Of a DNA stretch of 19,761 nt, positions 1-7,423 are shown piece by piece; within the stretch, counting starts at the first letter, position 1; each line of letters begins with the position of its first letter. Made by a program: the position numbers and the translations under genes. Origin of the DNA: an uncultured Clostridia bacterium (GTDB lineage: Bacteria; Bacillota; Clostridia; Lachnospirales; Anaerotignaceae); NCBI GenBank assembly GCA_937901125.1, contig CALCGT010000017.1, forward strand, positions 1-19,761. The letters run 5' to 3'. Under the pieces are notes generated by a model that was given only the letters and a program-made list of their open reading frames with translations, searched no databases and was not told the DNA's origin.

Positions 1-4
1 TACC

Positions 5-23
5 AGACTATGAGTCTTTTTTT
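5..23 (+). terminator. Possible intrinsic terminator at the window edge
   Basis: A 5-bp stem, AGACT (5-9) with AGTCT (13-17), has a 3-nt loop and is followed by seven T residues (17-23). It would end a plus-strand transcript entering from outside the window and converging on the 4Fe-4S gene. The stem is short and may be incomplete at the window edge, so the call is weak. Confidence 0.35.
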
Positions 24-47
24 ATCTGTTGCACTTAGATTGTAAAT

Positions 48-872
48 TCAAGCTTTAAAACCATATTGATATTGAATTGCCTGCGTGGGGCAGGCTGTGA
101 TACAGGCACCACAGCGAATACATTCGCAATGATTGGGTGTCCTGGTAACATCTACGTCCATTTTACATGCTCTGTTGCATTTGCCGCAGGAGATACATTT
201 ATTTTCATTGACCGTAATCTGTAACAGGGAAATGCGGTTAAACCATGCGTAAAATGCACCCAGAGGGCAAATCCATTTGCAGAAGGGGCGATAGAAGAAT
301 ATGCTCAGTACAATGACTGCTATGAGGATACAGGTTTTCCATGCAAAGAGCGAGCCTAAGGCAGAGCGAATGCTTGCGCTGGTGAGGGAAAGGGGAATGG
401 CACCTTCCAATACGCCCTGCGGGCAAAGATATTTGCAGAAGAAGGGATTCCCCATGCCGACAACATTGACCACCAATGCAGGCAGCAGTACGACCATCAC
501 AAGCAGAATCAGATATTTGAGATAACGTAACCCGCTTAGCTTTTTGGTCGAGTATTTCTTTGTCGGTATTTTATGTAATAATTCTTGAAACCAACCGAAG
601 GGGCATAAAAAGCCGCAGATAAATCTTCCCAGTATTACACCGATAAAGATGAGAATCCCTGTGATATAATAGGAAAATTTGAATTTTGAGGAGCCGATGA
701 CCGCCTGCATCGCTCCGATGGGACAGGCACCTGCTGCCCCGGGACAGGAATAGCAGTTTAAACCCGGCACACAGACCTGCTTTGTAGTTCCACGGAAGAT
801 GGTCCCCTGCAGGAAGTTCGGCAGGTGGATATTGGTGAGGAGTGTTGCCAGAAGCTGTAGCTTTCCTCGCAT
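48..872 (-). CDS. Membrane 4Fe-4S binding protein (NapH/NosR-like ferredoxin family)
   Basis: A 274-residue membrane protein that probably moves electrons between a cytoplasmic donor and a membrane or extracytoplasmic acceptor. An N-terminal Cys cluster (C34, C40, C43, C50, in CVPGLNCYSCPG) is followed by paired CxxxCP motifs at C86/C90, C146/C150 and C198/C202, each near a hydrophobic segment (about 68-85, 119-140, 182-195). The C-terminus has two ferredoxin-type clusters: C226/C229/C232/C236 and C251/C254/C257/C261. CxxxCP pairs plus a 2x[4Fe-4S] tail are typical of NapH/NosR/RnfB-associated proteins. The start at 872 fits the family N-terminus but lacks a clear ribosome site; a TTG at 911, with GGAG at 922-925, would add 13 residues and overlap the upstream small gene by 8 bp. 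It is the second gene of a pair with the CXXC protein, and its true redox partner is probably outside the window. Class is confident; substrate is unknown. Confidence 0.85.
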   Translation of the reverse strand: MRGKLQLLATLLTNIHLPNFLQGTIFRGTTKQVCVPGLNCYSCPGAAGACPIGAMQAVIGSSKFKFSYYITGILIFIGVILGRFICGFLCPFGWFQELLHKIPTKKYSTKKLSGLRYLKYLILLVMVVLLPALVVNVVGMGNPFFCKYLCPQGVLEGAIPLSLTSASIRSALGSLFAWKTCILIAVIVLSIFFYRPFCKWICPLGAFYAWFNRISLLQITVNENKCISCGKCNRACKMDVDVTRTPNHCECIRCGACITACPTQAIQYQYGFKA

Positions 873-903
873 TTTTGCGATGAAATAAGATTTTGTTTTT
901 TTA

Positions 904-1059
904 TTATCCAATTCCGACACACTCCAGACATAATTTGATTGCTTTTGAGAATACAATATCAACCTCTCCCCGTTGTATGCCGTATGCAATCATGCCGATA
1001 CCGAGAGTAAGAACGGCAATTTGCAGGAAAGGCGCTGTGATGATTTGTTTTTTCATCAT
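904..1059 (-). CDS. CD1871A-family CXXC small protein
   Basis: A 51-residue protein beginning MMKKQIITAPF and ending in CLECVGIG. The ribosome site AAAGGA lies 8 nt before the first ATG at 1059. It has one hydrophobic segment (about residues 10-27), which suggests a single-pass membrane protein, and a C-terminal CxxC pair. The pattern of a short hydrophobic N-terminus and a terminal CLECxGIG matches the family annotated after Clostridioides difficile CD1871A, which I recall next to polytopic 4Fe-4S proteins. Here it directly precedes such a gene, in a different frame and almost overlapping, so co-translation is likely. The CxxC could be a thiol redox pair or a cluster or metal ligand; no function is established as far as I know. 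A larger overlapping plus-strand reading frame (893-1123) has no comparable features. Confidence 0.8.
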   Translation of the reverse strand: MMKKQIITAPFLQIAVLTLGIGMIAYGIQRGEVDIVFSKAIKLCLECVGIG

Positions 1060-1207
1060 GGTTTTGTTCCTTTCGTTTTTGATTCGTTCACTTGATGAAC
1101 CTAGTATACAATACCACAGATAAAATTTTTGTTAAGAAAAATATTAACTTTTATTTTATTTTTTTATGGTATACTTGAGAAAATAAAAAAGAAAGGGAAG
1201 TACAGCC
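1060..1207. promoter_or_regulatory. Divergent control region of redox pair and two-component system
   Basis: This 148-bp gap separates divergent genes. On the plus strand, TATACT (1170-1175) is a good -10 box whose nearest -35-like match is TTAACT (1144-1149), 20 nt away. On the minus strand, TATACT (AGTATA at 1103-1108 on plus) has TTAACA (plus 1130-1135) 21 nt away. The two -35-like sites are the arms of an inverted repeat: GTTAA (1131-1135), 8 nt, TTAAC (1144-1148). A second dyad, GTTCA/TGAAC (1086-1090/1096-1100), lies in the minus-strand leader. Long spacers with poor -35 elements suggest activator-dependent promoters, and the adjacent OmpR-type regulator is the obvious candidate (inference). 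Confidence 0.5.
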
Positions 1208-1879
1208 ATGAAGCTTTTGATTGTTGAGGACGAAAAGGTGCTTTGCGACACTATAGCGAAAAGTCTGCACCATGCGGGGTATGAGGTGGACTGCTGCTAT
1301 GATGGGGCAGAGGCGTTAGAGCAGATTTTCATAGAGAAATATGATTTAATTGTACTGGATTTGAATCTGCCAAGCAGGGAAGGTATGGAGATTTTAGAGG
1401 AATTGCGGAAAACAGACGCCGAAACGAAGGTGTTGATTTTATCCGCACGCAGTCAGGTTTCGGATAAGGTGGCAGGCTTGGACGCAGGGGCAAATGATTA
1501 TCTGGAGAAGCCGTTTCATTTGCAGGAACTGGCGGCGAGAGTACGCAGTCTGACACGCAGACAGTTCATTCAGCAGAGTACGGATTTGGCTTGCGGCGGT
1601 ATTTCCTTTGATACCCGTACAAGGGTTGCTCTTGTGAACGGGAAGGTGGTCAGCTTAACCAGAAAGGAAAAAGGCATTTTGGAATATTTGCTCCTGCACA
1701 AAGGCCGTCCCATCAGCCAGGAAGAACTGATTGAACACGTTTGGGACGGTAGTGTGGATTCCTTCAGTAATTCCATTCGGGTGCATATTTCCGCATTGCG
1801 AAAGAAACTGAAAGCGGAACTGAAGTATGACCCAATTACGAATAAGGTCGGCGAGGGCTATCAGATTGGGGAGGGTTAA
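1208..1879 (+). CDS. OmpR/PhoB-family response regulator
   Basis: A 223-residue two-domain transcription factor. The receiver domain (about 1-115) shows the acidic pocket E7/D8/E9, the phospho-acceptor D51 in LIVLDLNLP, the switch S79 and the conserved K101 in EKPF. The C-terminal winged helix-turn-helix (about 125-220) ends in the usual RVHISALRKKL and GEGYQIG segments. The ribosome site AAGGGAAG precedes the ATG by 7 nt. The gene is followed one base later by its cognate kinase, with a GGGGAGGG ribosome site inside its own last codons, so the pair is co-translated. The divergent position next to the 4Fe-4S/CXXC pair suggests that those genes are among its targets (inference). The signal is unknown; residue patterns do not separate copper, phosphate, envelope-stress or redox subclasses. 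Confidence 0.93.
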   Translation: MKLLIVEDEKVLCDTIAKSLHHAGYEVDCCYDGAEALEQIFIEKYDLIVLDLNLPSREGMEILEELRKTDAETKVLILSARSQVSDKVAGLDAGANDYLEKPFHLQELAARVRSLTRRQFIQQSTDLACGGISFDTRTRVALVNGKVVSLTRKEKGILEYLLLHKGRPISQEELIEHVWDGSVDSFSNSIRVHISALRKKLKAELKYDPITNKVGEGYQIGEG

Positions 1880-1880
1880 G

Positions 1881-3026
1881 ATGAAAAAATTATCGCTGCA
1901 ATGGAGATTGACCATCATGACGTCGGTTTTGATTGCTGTTACCTGCATTTTTCTGAACCTTGCCTTATCCAGAGCGGGTATGTTTTATATGGATAGACTG
2001 GGGCAGGCTATATTTCACCAAGCACCGCAGGCTGATTTTATGATTTTCTTTACGGAGGCAGATGCAGAAAATCTGCCTGCGGATTTTGAAATTCAAATCA
2101 ATGATACCAAGAAAATTTTTACGTTGAGCAGTTGGGTGATTACGGTACTGATTACGGCATTGAGCGGTTGTATAACCTATTTTGTAAGTGGCTATGCCCT
2201 AAAGCCGTTAAAGAGATTTTCCGACCGCATTGCACAGATTCAAGCGGAGAATTTAATGGAATATGAGGCGGAGGAACAGCAAACCCCCGAATTTCAAAAG
2301 CTGAGCCATTCCTTTGAAAGAATGCTCCAACGGCTTTCGGATGCGTTTTCCTCCATGCAGGAATTTAACGGCAATGCCGCCCATGAGTTCCGCACACCTT
2401 TGGCAATGATACAGGCACAGCTTGATTTATATGAAGAAACACCCCACCCTGCGGTGGATGCCGAAACGGCGGAAATGATCGCCATGATGAGAGAGCAGAC
2501 GGAACGCCTTTCTGCACTGGTAAAAACGCTGTTGAGCATGAGCGAGATGAACACGATTCAGCGTGCAGATCAAATCGAGCTGACGGCTTTGATTGAGGAG
2601 GTTCTGGCTGACCTTACCCCTTTGGCGGAGAAGAGGCAAATCACACTTTTGCAGGATTGTGCGGAGGAGATTGTATTGCAGGGGAGTGATATTTTGATTT
2701 ACCGCCTGCTGTTTAACTTTGTGGAAAATGCTATTCGTTACAATAAAGAGGCAGGCAACGTCAGCGTTGGAGCGAAGAAGAAGGGCGATTATGTTTTGCT
2801 TACAATTACGGATACGGGAAGCGGTATTCCAAAGGAATATCAGAGAACGATTTTTGAACCGTTTTTCCGTGTGGATAAATCCCGCAGCCGTGCGTACGGC
2901 GGTGTCGGACTGGGGCTGACCTTGGTGCAGAAGATTGTGGAACTGCATGGGGGAGAAATCCGGATTGCGGAAAGCTCCGAGAAAGGGACAACCTTTGTCG
3001 TTACCCTGCCATGCAAGCCGACATGA
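1881..3026 (+). CDS. Sensor histidine kinase (HisKA/HATPase_c)
   Basis: A 381-residue membrane kinase that would phosphorylate the preceding regulator. Two membrane segments (about 11-31 and 85-103) enclose an extracytoplasmic loop of only about 53 residues. A HAMP linker follows (about 104-156), then the H-box with H168 in AAHEFRTPL. The ATPase domain shows the N-box (N283 in FVENAIRYN), G1 box D311-TGSGIP, F-box FEPFFR (325-330) and G2 box GVGLGLTL (341-348). All catalytic boxes are intact. The start at 1881 was chosen over an upstream in-frame ATG at 1827 because GGGGAGGG sits 5 nt before it and it follows the regulator stop directly. The small sensor loop suggests a simple ligand, ion or membrane-state signal, but this cannot be read from sequence. 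No convincing terminator follows; dnaX begins 106 bp later. Confidence 0.93.
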   Translation: MKKLSLQWRLTIMTSVLIAVTCIFLNLALSRAGMFYMDRLGQAIFHQAPQADFMIFFTEADAENLPADFEIQINDTKKIFTLSSWVITVLITALSGCITYFVSGYALKPLKRFSDRIAQIQAENLMEYEAEEQQTPEFQKLSHSFERMLQRLSDAFSSMQEFNGNAAHEFRTPLAMIQAQLDLYEETPHPAVDAETAEMIAMMREQTERLSALVKTLLSMSEMNTIQRADQIELTALIEEVLADLTPLAEKRQITLLQDCAEEIVLQGSDILIYRLLFNFVENAIRYNKEAGNVSVGAKKKGDYVLLTITDTGSGIPKEYQRTIFEPFFRVDKSRSRAYGGVGLGLTLVQKIVELHGGEIRIAESSEKGTTFVVTLPCKPT

Positions 3027-3132
3027 GGGATGTTTTCATACTGTATCATTTTTTTTGAATCTATGGTATGATAAAATAAGAATGTCCAAATGGGCATGAA
3101 GGAAAGGCTTTCCAAAAAAGAGGAGTGTTTTT

Positions 3133-4734
3133 ATGGCTTATACGGCTTTATATAGAAAATTCCGCCCACAGACATTTGACAGCGTGATTGGGCAGGAGCA
3201 TATCGTCAGAACCCTGAAAAATCAGATGAAAACAGGACGGGTGTCCCATGCCTATCTGTTCTGCGGCACACGGGGCACCGGTAAGACCTCTACGGCAAAA
3301 ATCTTCGCCAGAGCCATCAACTGCCTCTACCCCACAGAAGAAGGCGAGCCCTGTAATCAGTGCTACGTATGTCAGGATATTCTGGCGGGCAGAAGCGTCA
3401 ACGTCATCGAAATCGACGCAGCCTCCAACAACAGTGTAGATAATATCCGTGAGATTCGGGAAGAGGTAAAATATCCCCCTACCCAGGGGCGGTTCAAGGT
3501 CTATATTATTGACGAGGTGCATATGCTTTCCAATAGTGCCTTCAATGCACTGCTGAAAACTTTGGAAGAACCTCCTGCCCATGTCATCTTCATTTTGGCG
3601 ACTACAGACCCTCAGAAGGTCCCCGCCACCATCCTATCCCGTGTGCAGCGGTTTGATTTCCGCCGCATTACCACGGAAACCATTGCGGAGACCCTCATGG
3701 GCTATCTGCAGGAAGAAGGACAGAAAGTGACCCCCGAAGCGGTGCGCTATGTGGCCCATCTGGGGGATGGCTCTATGCGTGATTCCCTGAGCATCTTGGA
3801 CCAGTGCCTTGCTTTTTTCAGTGGCGAGGAAGTGACACTGGAAAAGGTTCTGGATATCATGGGGGCCGTGGACCAGACCATTTTCTTTGAAATGACAGAG
3901 GCTCTGGCCCAGAAAAATGCGAAAAAGGCGATGACTTTAGTAGAGGAAATGATGCTTTCCGGCAGAGATGTGAAGCAGTTCGTCACAGAAATGTTGCAGC
4001 ATCTCAGGAATCTGCTGATGGCGGCAACCATTCCCGATGTAAAAAACATACTGGACATTTCTCAGGAGGATGGGGAACGGCTGCAGGCGGCGGCGAAAGT
4101 CCTTTCTCCCGAGGAAATGATCTATCTGATTGGGAAATTCTCTGATCTGCAGAGTGAATTAAAATGGGCACCCAACGAGCGTATTTTGCTGGAGGTGGAA
4201 CTGATGAAGCTCTGCGCCCCTTGGACAGAGAAAGACCTGACCACATTGGCGGCAAGGCTGGGCGAACTGGAACGGAAGGTTGCCGAGGGCGTACAGGTGG
4301 TGCCTGCATCGACGGAAAGCACAGATGTGAAGCCCAAAGAAGCCCCGAAACCAAAGCGGAAACCCCCTGCTCTGGCCGAAGACAGAAAACAGGTAAAAGA
4401 GCAATGGCCACTGTTCCGTAACGATGTGGATGATGTGGTGCTGAAAAGTATGCTGGGGCAGGTGGAGGTAGGCTTCAAGGAGGATGAATTCCTGTATCTC
4501 ATCTGTGAATATCCCGCATTGGCGGATATGGTGGAACGGGGCATCGATAAGATTGTCGCTGTTCTGGAAAAAGAGACAGGCAAGAGCTTTGAACTCCGCA
4601 CCACCACCAAGGAAGAATACGATAAGTGGTACGAAGCGACCTACGGCAAGCAGGAGGAAGCATCCACAGCGGAAGAGGATGCGGAATTTGCAAGCCTTCT
4701 GGGGCAATATTTCCCCGAAGCGGATATTGAATAA
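3133..4734 (+). CDS. dnaX: DNA polymerase III subunit gamma/tau
   Basis: A 533-residue clamp-loader ATPase of the replisome. Walker A is GTRGTGKTS (45-53, K51), the zinc module uses C64, C74, C77 and C80, Walker B is VYIIDEVHML (D127/E128), and the SRV motif at 169-171 carries the arginine finger. The AAA+ lid and collar follow to about residue 360. A lysine/proline-rich linker (about 390-420) leads to a short C-terminal domain, as expected for the Firmicute tau-like form. GAGGAG stands 7 nt before the ATG. The order dnaX-ybaB-recR is conserved in many bacteria. Only weak promoter elements are visible in the 106-bp gap before it (TAAAAT at 3072-3077 behind a T tract). No programmed-frameshift site of the E. 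coli type was seen at the expected place. Confidence 0.97.
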   Translation: MAYTALYRKFRPQTFDSVIGQEHIVRTLKNQMKTGRVSHAYLFCGTRGTGKTSTAKIFARAINCLYPTEEGEPCNQCYVCQDILAGRSVNVIEIDAASNNSVDNIREIREEVKYPPTQGRFKVYIIDEVHMLSNSAFNALLKTLEEPPAHVIFILATTDPQKVPATILSRVQRFDFRRITTETIAETLMGYLQEEGQKVTPEAVRYVAHLGDGSMRDSLSILDQCLAFFSGEEVTLEKVLDIMGAVDQTIFFEMTEALAQKNAKKAMTLVEEMMLSGRDVKQFVTEMLQHLRNLLMAATIPDVKNILDISQEDGERLQAAAKVLSPEEMIYLIGKFSDLQSELKWAPNERILLEVELMKLCAPWTEKDLTTLAARLGELERKVAEGVQVVPASTESTDVKPKEAPKPKRKPPALAEDRKQVKEQWPLFRNDVDDVVLKSMLGQVEVGFKEDEFLYLICEYPALADMVERGIDKIVAVLEKETGKSFELRTTTKEEYDKWYEATYGKQEEASTAEEDAEFASLLGQYFPEADIE

Positions 4735-4738
4735 CCCC

Positions 4739-4767
4739 TTGTCAGAGGACGAGGATTCAGATAAAAT
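4739..4767 (+). promoter_or_regulatory. Promoter for ybaB-recR
   Basis: TTGTCA (4739-4744), a 17-nt spacer and TAAAAT (4762-4767) form a good sigma-A-type promoter just after the dnaX stop and about 48 bp before ybaB. It would allow ybaB-recR to be transcribed independently of dnaX. Confidence 0.6.
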
Positions 4768-4814
4768 AATAAAGATAGCTATTTTTTGAGAATATTTTCA
4801 AGGAGGAATTAGAT

Positions 4815-5156
4815 ATGGCAAAAGGCGGTTTCCCCGGCGGCATGGGCGGTATGAACATGAACAACCTCATGAAGCAGGCACAGAAAATGCAGAAGCAGAT
4901 GATGGAAAAACAGGAAGAACTGGCAGCAAGAACCCTGGAAATGACCAGCGGCGGCGGCGCAGTGAAGGTAGTGATCTCCGGTAAAAAAGAAATTCAGGAG
5001 CTGAAGATCAACCCCGATGTAGTAGATCCCGATGATGTGGAAATGCTGGAAGACCTGATTATCTCTGCTGTCAATGAAGCCATCCGTCAGGTGGAAGAAA
5101 TGTATAACAATGAAATGGGCAGAATGACAGGCGGCCTGGGCGGCGGTCTGTTCTGA
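4815..5156 (+). CDS. ybaB: YbaB/EbfC-family nucleoid-associated protein
   Basis: A 113-residue DNA-binding protein of the YbaB/EbfC family, which forms a tweezer-like dimer on DNA and affects nucleoid structure. The N-terminus is Gly/Met-rich, followed by the amphipathic helix NNLMKQAQKMQKQM and the conserved core with GGGAVKV and ELKINPDVVDPDDVEML. A Gly-rich tail ends in GLGGGLF. Length and order match the family. The ribosome site AAGGAGGAA is strong. The gene lies between dnaX and recR, its standard location, and recR starts 15 bp after its stop. Whether it directly helps RecR-dependent repair is not shown by the sequence. Confidence 0.95.
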   Translation: MAKGGFPGGMGGMNMNNLMKQAQKMQKQMMEKQEELAARTLEMTSGGGAVKVVISGKKEIQELKINPDVVDPDDVEMLEDLIISAVNEAIRQVEEMYNNEMGRMTGGLGGGLF

Positions 5157-5171
5157 TAAAGAAGGGATAGT

Positions 5172-5768
5172 ATGAATTATTACGGCAACCCGGTCACAAG
5201 GCTCATCGAGGAATTGGCTTCTCTGCCGGGCATCGGCGGAAAATCTGCCCAGCGGCTGGCTTTCCATATCATCCATATGCCCAGAGAAAAGGTGGCGGCT
5301 CTTTCCGAAGCCATTCTGGAGGCAAAGGATCAGGTGAAATACTGCTCCGTCTGCTGCAACCTGACGGAAGAAGAGGTTTGCCCTGTCTGCGCCAATGTGA
5401 AGCGGGATCATAAGACCATCATGGTGGTGGAAGACCCCAGAGATATGGCTGCTTATGAGCGGACGAAGGAATTCCACGGCGTTTACCATGTACTTCATGG
5501 TGCCATTTCCCCCATGACGGGCGTGGGACCTCAGGATATCCGCATTCGTGAGCTGGTCAGCCGCATCGACGGCACAGTGGAGGAGGTCATCCTTGCCACC
5601 AACCCCAATGTGGAGGGGGAGGCAACGGCTATGTATATTGCAAAGCTGCTGAAGCCTTTGGATGTGAAGGTGACCCGTATTGCCAATGGTGTGCCTGTGG
5701 GGGGCGATTTGGAATATGTGGATGAAATCACTCTTTCCAGAGCCCTCGAGGGCAGACGAGAATTATAA
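5172..5768 (+). CDS. recR: Recombination mediator RecR
   Basis: A 198-residue protein of the RecFOR pathway, which loads RecA at gaps and breaks. The N-terminal helix-hairpin-helix includes LPGIGGKSAQRLAFHI (18-33). The zinc finger uses C58, C61, C70 and C73. The Toprim domain starts at the IMVVEDPRD motif (E87) and contains ATNPNVEGEATA. The C-terminal segment GVPVGGDLEYVDEITLSRALEGR is the usual RecR ending. Length is typical (about 198-200). The gene is tightly linked to ybaB and followed 15 bp later by a small zinc-ribbon-like gene, so the three are probably one transcript. Confidence 0.97.
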   Translation: MNYYGNPVTRLIEELASLPGIGGKSAQRLAFHIIHMPREKVAALSEAILEAKDQVKYCSVCCNLTEEEVCPVCANVKRDHKTIMVVEDPRDMAAYERTKEFHGVYHVLHGAISPMTGVGPQDIRIRELVSRIDGTVEEVILATNPNVEGEATAMYIAKLLKPLDVKVTRIANGVPVGGDLEYVDEITLSRALEGRREL

Positions 5769-5783
5769 GAGGAGAAATGCACG

Positions 5784-6032
5784 ATGGAATGCCCATATTG
5801 TGGAAATCAGATGGTGCAGGGAAATATATGGAACAGACGAGAATATGGATTGCTCTGGCTGCCAGAAGGTGAGGAACCTCCGGTTGTTCTGACGGAAAAA
5901 AGCATTGTAAAAAAGAATGGCATTTATTTGAAGGTAAATCCTTTCGGTGGTTATGATGCCAGAAAAGTGGAAATGTATATTTGTCAGAAATGTAATGTCG
6001 GCATTATAAGATTTGACCAAATAAAAAAGTGA
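5784..6032 (+). CDS. Small zinc-ribbon-like protein (PF20097/DUF6487-like)
   Basis: An 82-residue protein with two CxxC pairs, C3/C6 (MECPYC) and C67/C70 (CQKC), separated by about 60 residues, consistent with one four-cysteine zinc site that closes a small beta domain. The N-terminus and paired knuckles resemble the uncharacterised PF20097 family (assignment from memory). GAGGAG lies upstream; a nearer ATG at 5777 is out of frame. It follows recR by 15 bp and its stop codon lies inside the terminator stem, so it is the last gene of the ybaB-recR transcript. No enzymatic motif is visible and the function is unknown. Confidence 0.8.
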   Translation: MECPYCGNQMVQGNIWNRREYGLLWLPEGEEPPVVLTEKSIVKKNGIYLKVNPFGGYDARKVEMYICQKCNVGIIRFDQIKK

Positions 6033-6055
6033 AGGCGTATGCCTTCGCTTTTTTT
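6029..6055. terminator. Bidirectional terminator between convergent operons
   Basis: GTGAAGGC (6029-6036), loop GTAT and GCCTTCGC (6041-6048) form an 8-bp stem with one G-T pair, followed by seven T residues (6049-6055). On the other strand the same stem is followed by TTTTTTA. It can therefore stop both the recR operon and the exporter operon. The stop codon of the upstream gene (6030-6032) is within the stem. Confidence 0.85.
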
Positions 6056-6067
6056 GTATCGGGTCAA

Positions 6068-6105
6068 GGGACTGAGTCCCATGCAGGGTTCGGGACAGCG
6101 TCCCG
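6068..6105. other. Two short GC-rich hairpins after the exporter operon
   Basis: GGGAC/GTCCC (6068-6080) and CGGGAC/GTCCCG (6091-6105) are two perfect hairpins with 3-nt loops, between the bidirectional terminator and the end of the exporter gene. On the plus strand the second is followed by AGG and TTTTCTTTT, so it could be a backup terminator. On the minus strand both precede the main terminator and may stabilise the mRNA end. Confidence 0.45.
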
Positions 6106-6115
6106 AGGTTTTCTT

Positions 6116-6868
6116 TTACATAAAATACGCCAACGTCAGACCCACGCCCCCTGCCAGAGAGCAGGCAATGACGAAGGCCTCCACGGCCTTGGTGCTGCCG
6201 CTGATGAGGTTGCCTTCCAATAGATCACGCATGGATTTGGAAAAGGTTACCCCCGGCAGAAGGGGCATGATGCTACCGATGACGATGGTATCCACACGGG
6301 CCGCCGGGAACAGGGGTTGTATCTGGCAGGCGAAGAAGGCCGCCAGCATCCCGCCCAGAAAGGGCTCGAAGAAATAGGGGACTTTTTTTGTCCCCAGCCA
6401 GAAAACGAAGCAGCCCAGCGCCATTCCGATGAAAAAAGAGAGTATGCCATCTACAGCCGATTCCCCGTTGAGCAGGGCGCAGCCGCCGGAAATGATGCCA
6501 TAGGCGAAAATACGCAGGGGCAGGGGATAAAAAAGTGCCTGCTGGATGGTATGGAGCTTTGCAAGGGCTTCTTCCAGAGTGATTTTCCCGGAAACAAAAT
6601 CCCGGGAGATATCGTTTACTTCGCAGACCTTTTCAAAATTGACTGTACGGGTATGGACGCCCCGCATCATGGAAAGGGGCCCCTTCTCTTCCCGGGGCAG
6701 GGTCACGATAAGAGCGGTGGAAAGGGCAGTGGCTTCAATCTTTTCTCTTCCGGTGGTGGAAAGGATCCGCTTCATGGTATCCTGTACACGGAAGGTTTCC
6801 GCACCGTTTTTCAACATGATCTCCCCTGCATCCAGTGCTAGGTTGATGAGCTTGGTATCGTAGTCCAT
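6116..6868 (-). CDS. Threonine/serine exporter, ThrE N-terminal-type subunit (copy B)
   Basis: A 250-residue member of the ThrE-type amino-acid exporter family (ThrE N-terminal domain, formerly DUF1212). The soluble N-terminal half carries the family motifs NGAETFRVQDTMKRI (21-35) and the VNFEKVCEVNDISRDF segment. The C-terminal half (from about 115) has about five hydrophobic segments, and SKSMRDLLEGNLISGS precedes the last membrane helix. The start at 6868 follows a GGAGG site; the same frame stays open much further upstream but that part antisenses the neighbouring gene. It is the third gene of an operon with the small ThrE C-terminal-type subunit and a close paralogue (copy A). The first 60 residues differ from copy A at only 8 positions, while the membrane half has diverged. 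Substrate is inferred from the family only. Confidence 0.88.
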   Translation of the reverse strand: MDYDTKLINLALDAGEIMLKNGAETFRVQDTMKRILSTTGREKIEATALSTALIVTLPREEKGPLSMMRGVHTRTVNFEKVCEVNDISRDFVSGKITLEEALAKLHTIQQALFYPLPLRIFAYGIISGGCALLNGESAVDGILSFFIGMALGCFVFWLGTKKVPYFFEPFLGGMLAAFFACQIQPLFPAARVDTIVIGSIMPLLPGVTFSKSMRDLLEGNLISGSTKAVEAFVIACSLAGGVGLTLAYFM

Positions 6869-6939
6869 AAATGCCCTCCTTTCTTTTTGGGGGATTGGGA
6901 AACAAAAACCCCTGACACACAGGGTATCAGGGCGTTCGG

Positions 6940-7407
6940 TTATACATTTTTTCGCTTCAGTCGGGGGAAAATCTGGAACCATGCCTGGGGAAGCACCAGA
7001 ATGATAACAGAACCGATCCCGATGGCCCCTGCCAGCTTCAGGGCAGTCAGGATATTGGCAGTCGTTTCCAGAACCCTGCTGTCCATGGCAGAGGTGATGC
7101 AGCGATACACAGCGGCACCGGGTACCAGGGGCAGGATGCCGGGAATATGGTACACGATGGTAGGCAGCATCCGATGATAGGATAGGAAACGGGCAAGAGC
7201 TGTTGCCGCAAAGGTAGCCAGCAGGGTAGCCAAAAGGGCAGAGCTGCCGTTTCTCAGCACCAGCTGATAAACCAGCCAGCAAAGGGCTGCAGTCAGCCCG
7301 CAAAAGGGAATCTCTCTTCTGGGGGCATTGCAAACGATGGCATAGCCCATGCAGGCAATGAATGCGATGAGGGGATGTATCAGATAATAAAAAAGTTCTT
7401 GATTCAT
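6940..7407 (-). CDS. Threonine/serine exporter, small ThrE C-terminal-type subunit
   Basis: A 155-residue, highly hydrophobic protein with about five membrane segments, matching the small subunit type (ThrE_2/DUF3815) that completes a split ThrE exporter. The motif GILPLVPGAAVYRCI is the family hallmark. It lies between two large subunits: copy A ends 17 bp upstream and copy B starts 71 bp downstream. A split exporter normally needs one large and one small subunit, so this single small subunit could serve both large ones. The ribosome site is a GGAGGT-like stretch before the ATG at 7407. Confidence 0.87.
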   Translation of the reverse strand: MNQELFYYLIHPLIAFIACMGYAIVCNAPRREIPFCGLTAALCWLVYQLVLRNGSSALLATLLATFAATALARFLSYHRMLPTIVYHIPGILPLVPGAAVYRCITSAMDSRVLETTANILTALKLAGAIGIGSVIILVLPQAWFQIFPRLKRKNV

Positions 7408-7423
7408 AGTGTAACCTCCGATC

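Noticed and set aside
3027..3060. Possible terminator after the histidine kinase
   Set aside because: The T tract is present but the only stem (ATAC/GTAT) is 4 bp, too weak to support a call.
3915..3930. AAA-AAG run in dnaX as a programmed frameshift site
   Set aside because: It lies in the ATPase half, far from the usual gamma/tau shift position, and lacks the full slippery heptamer and stem.
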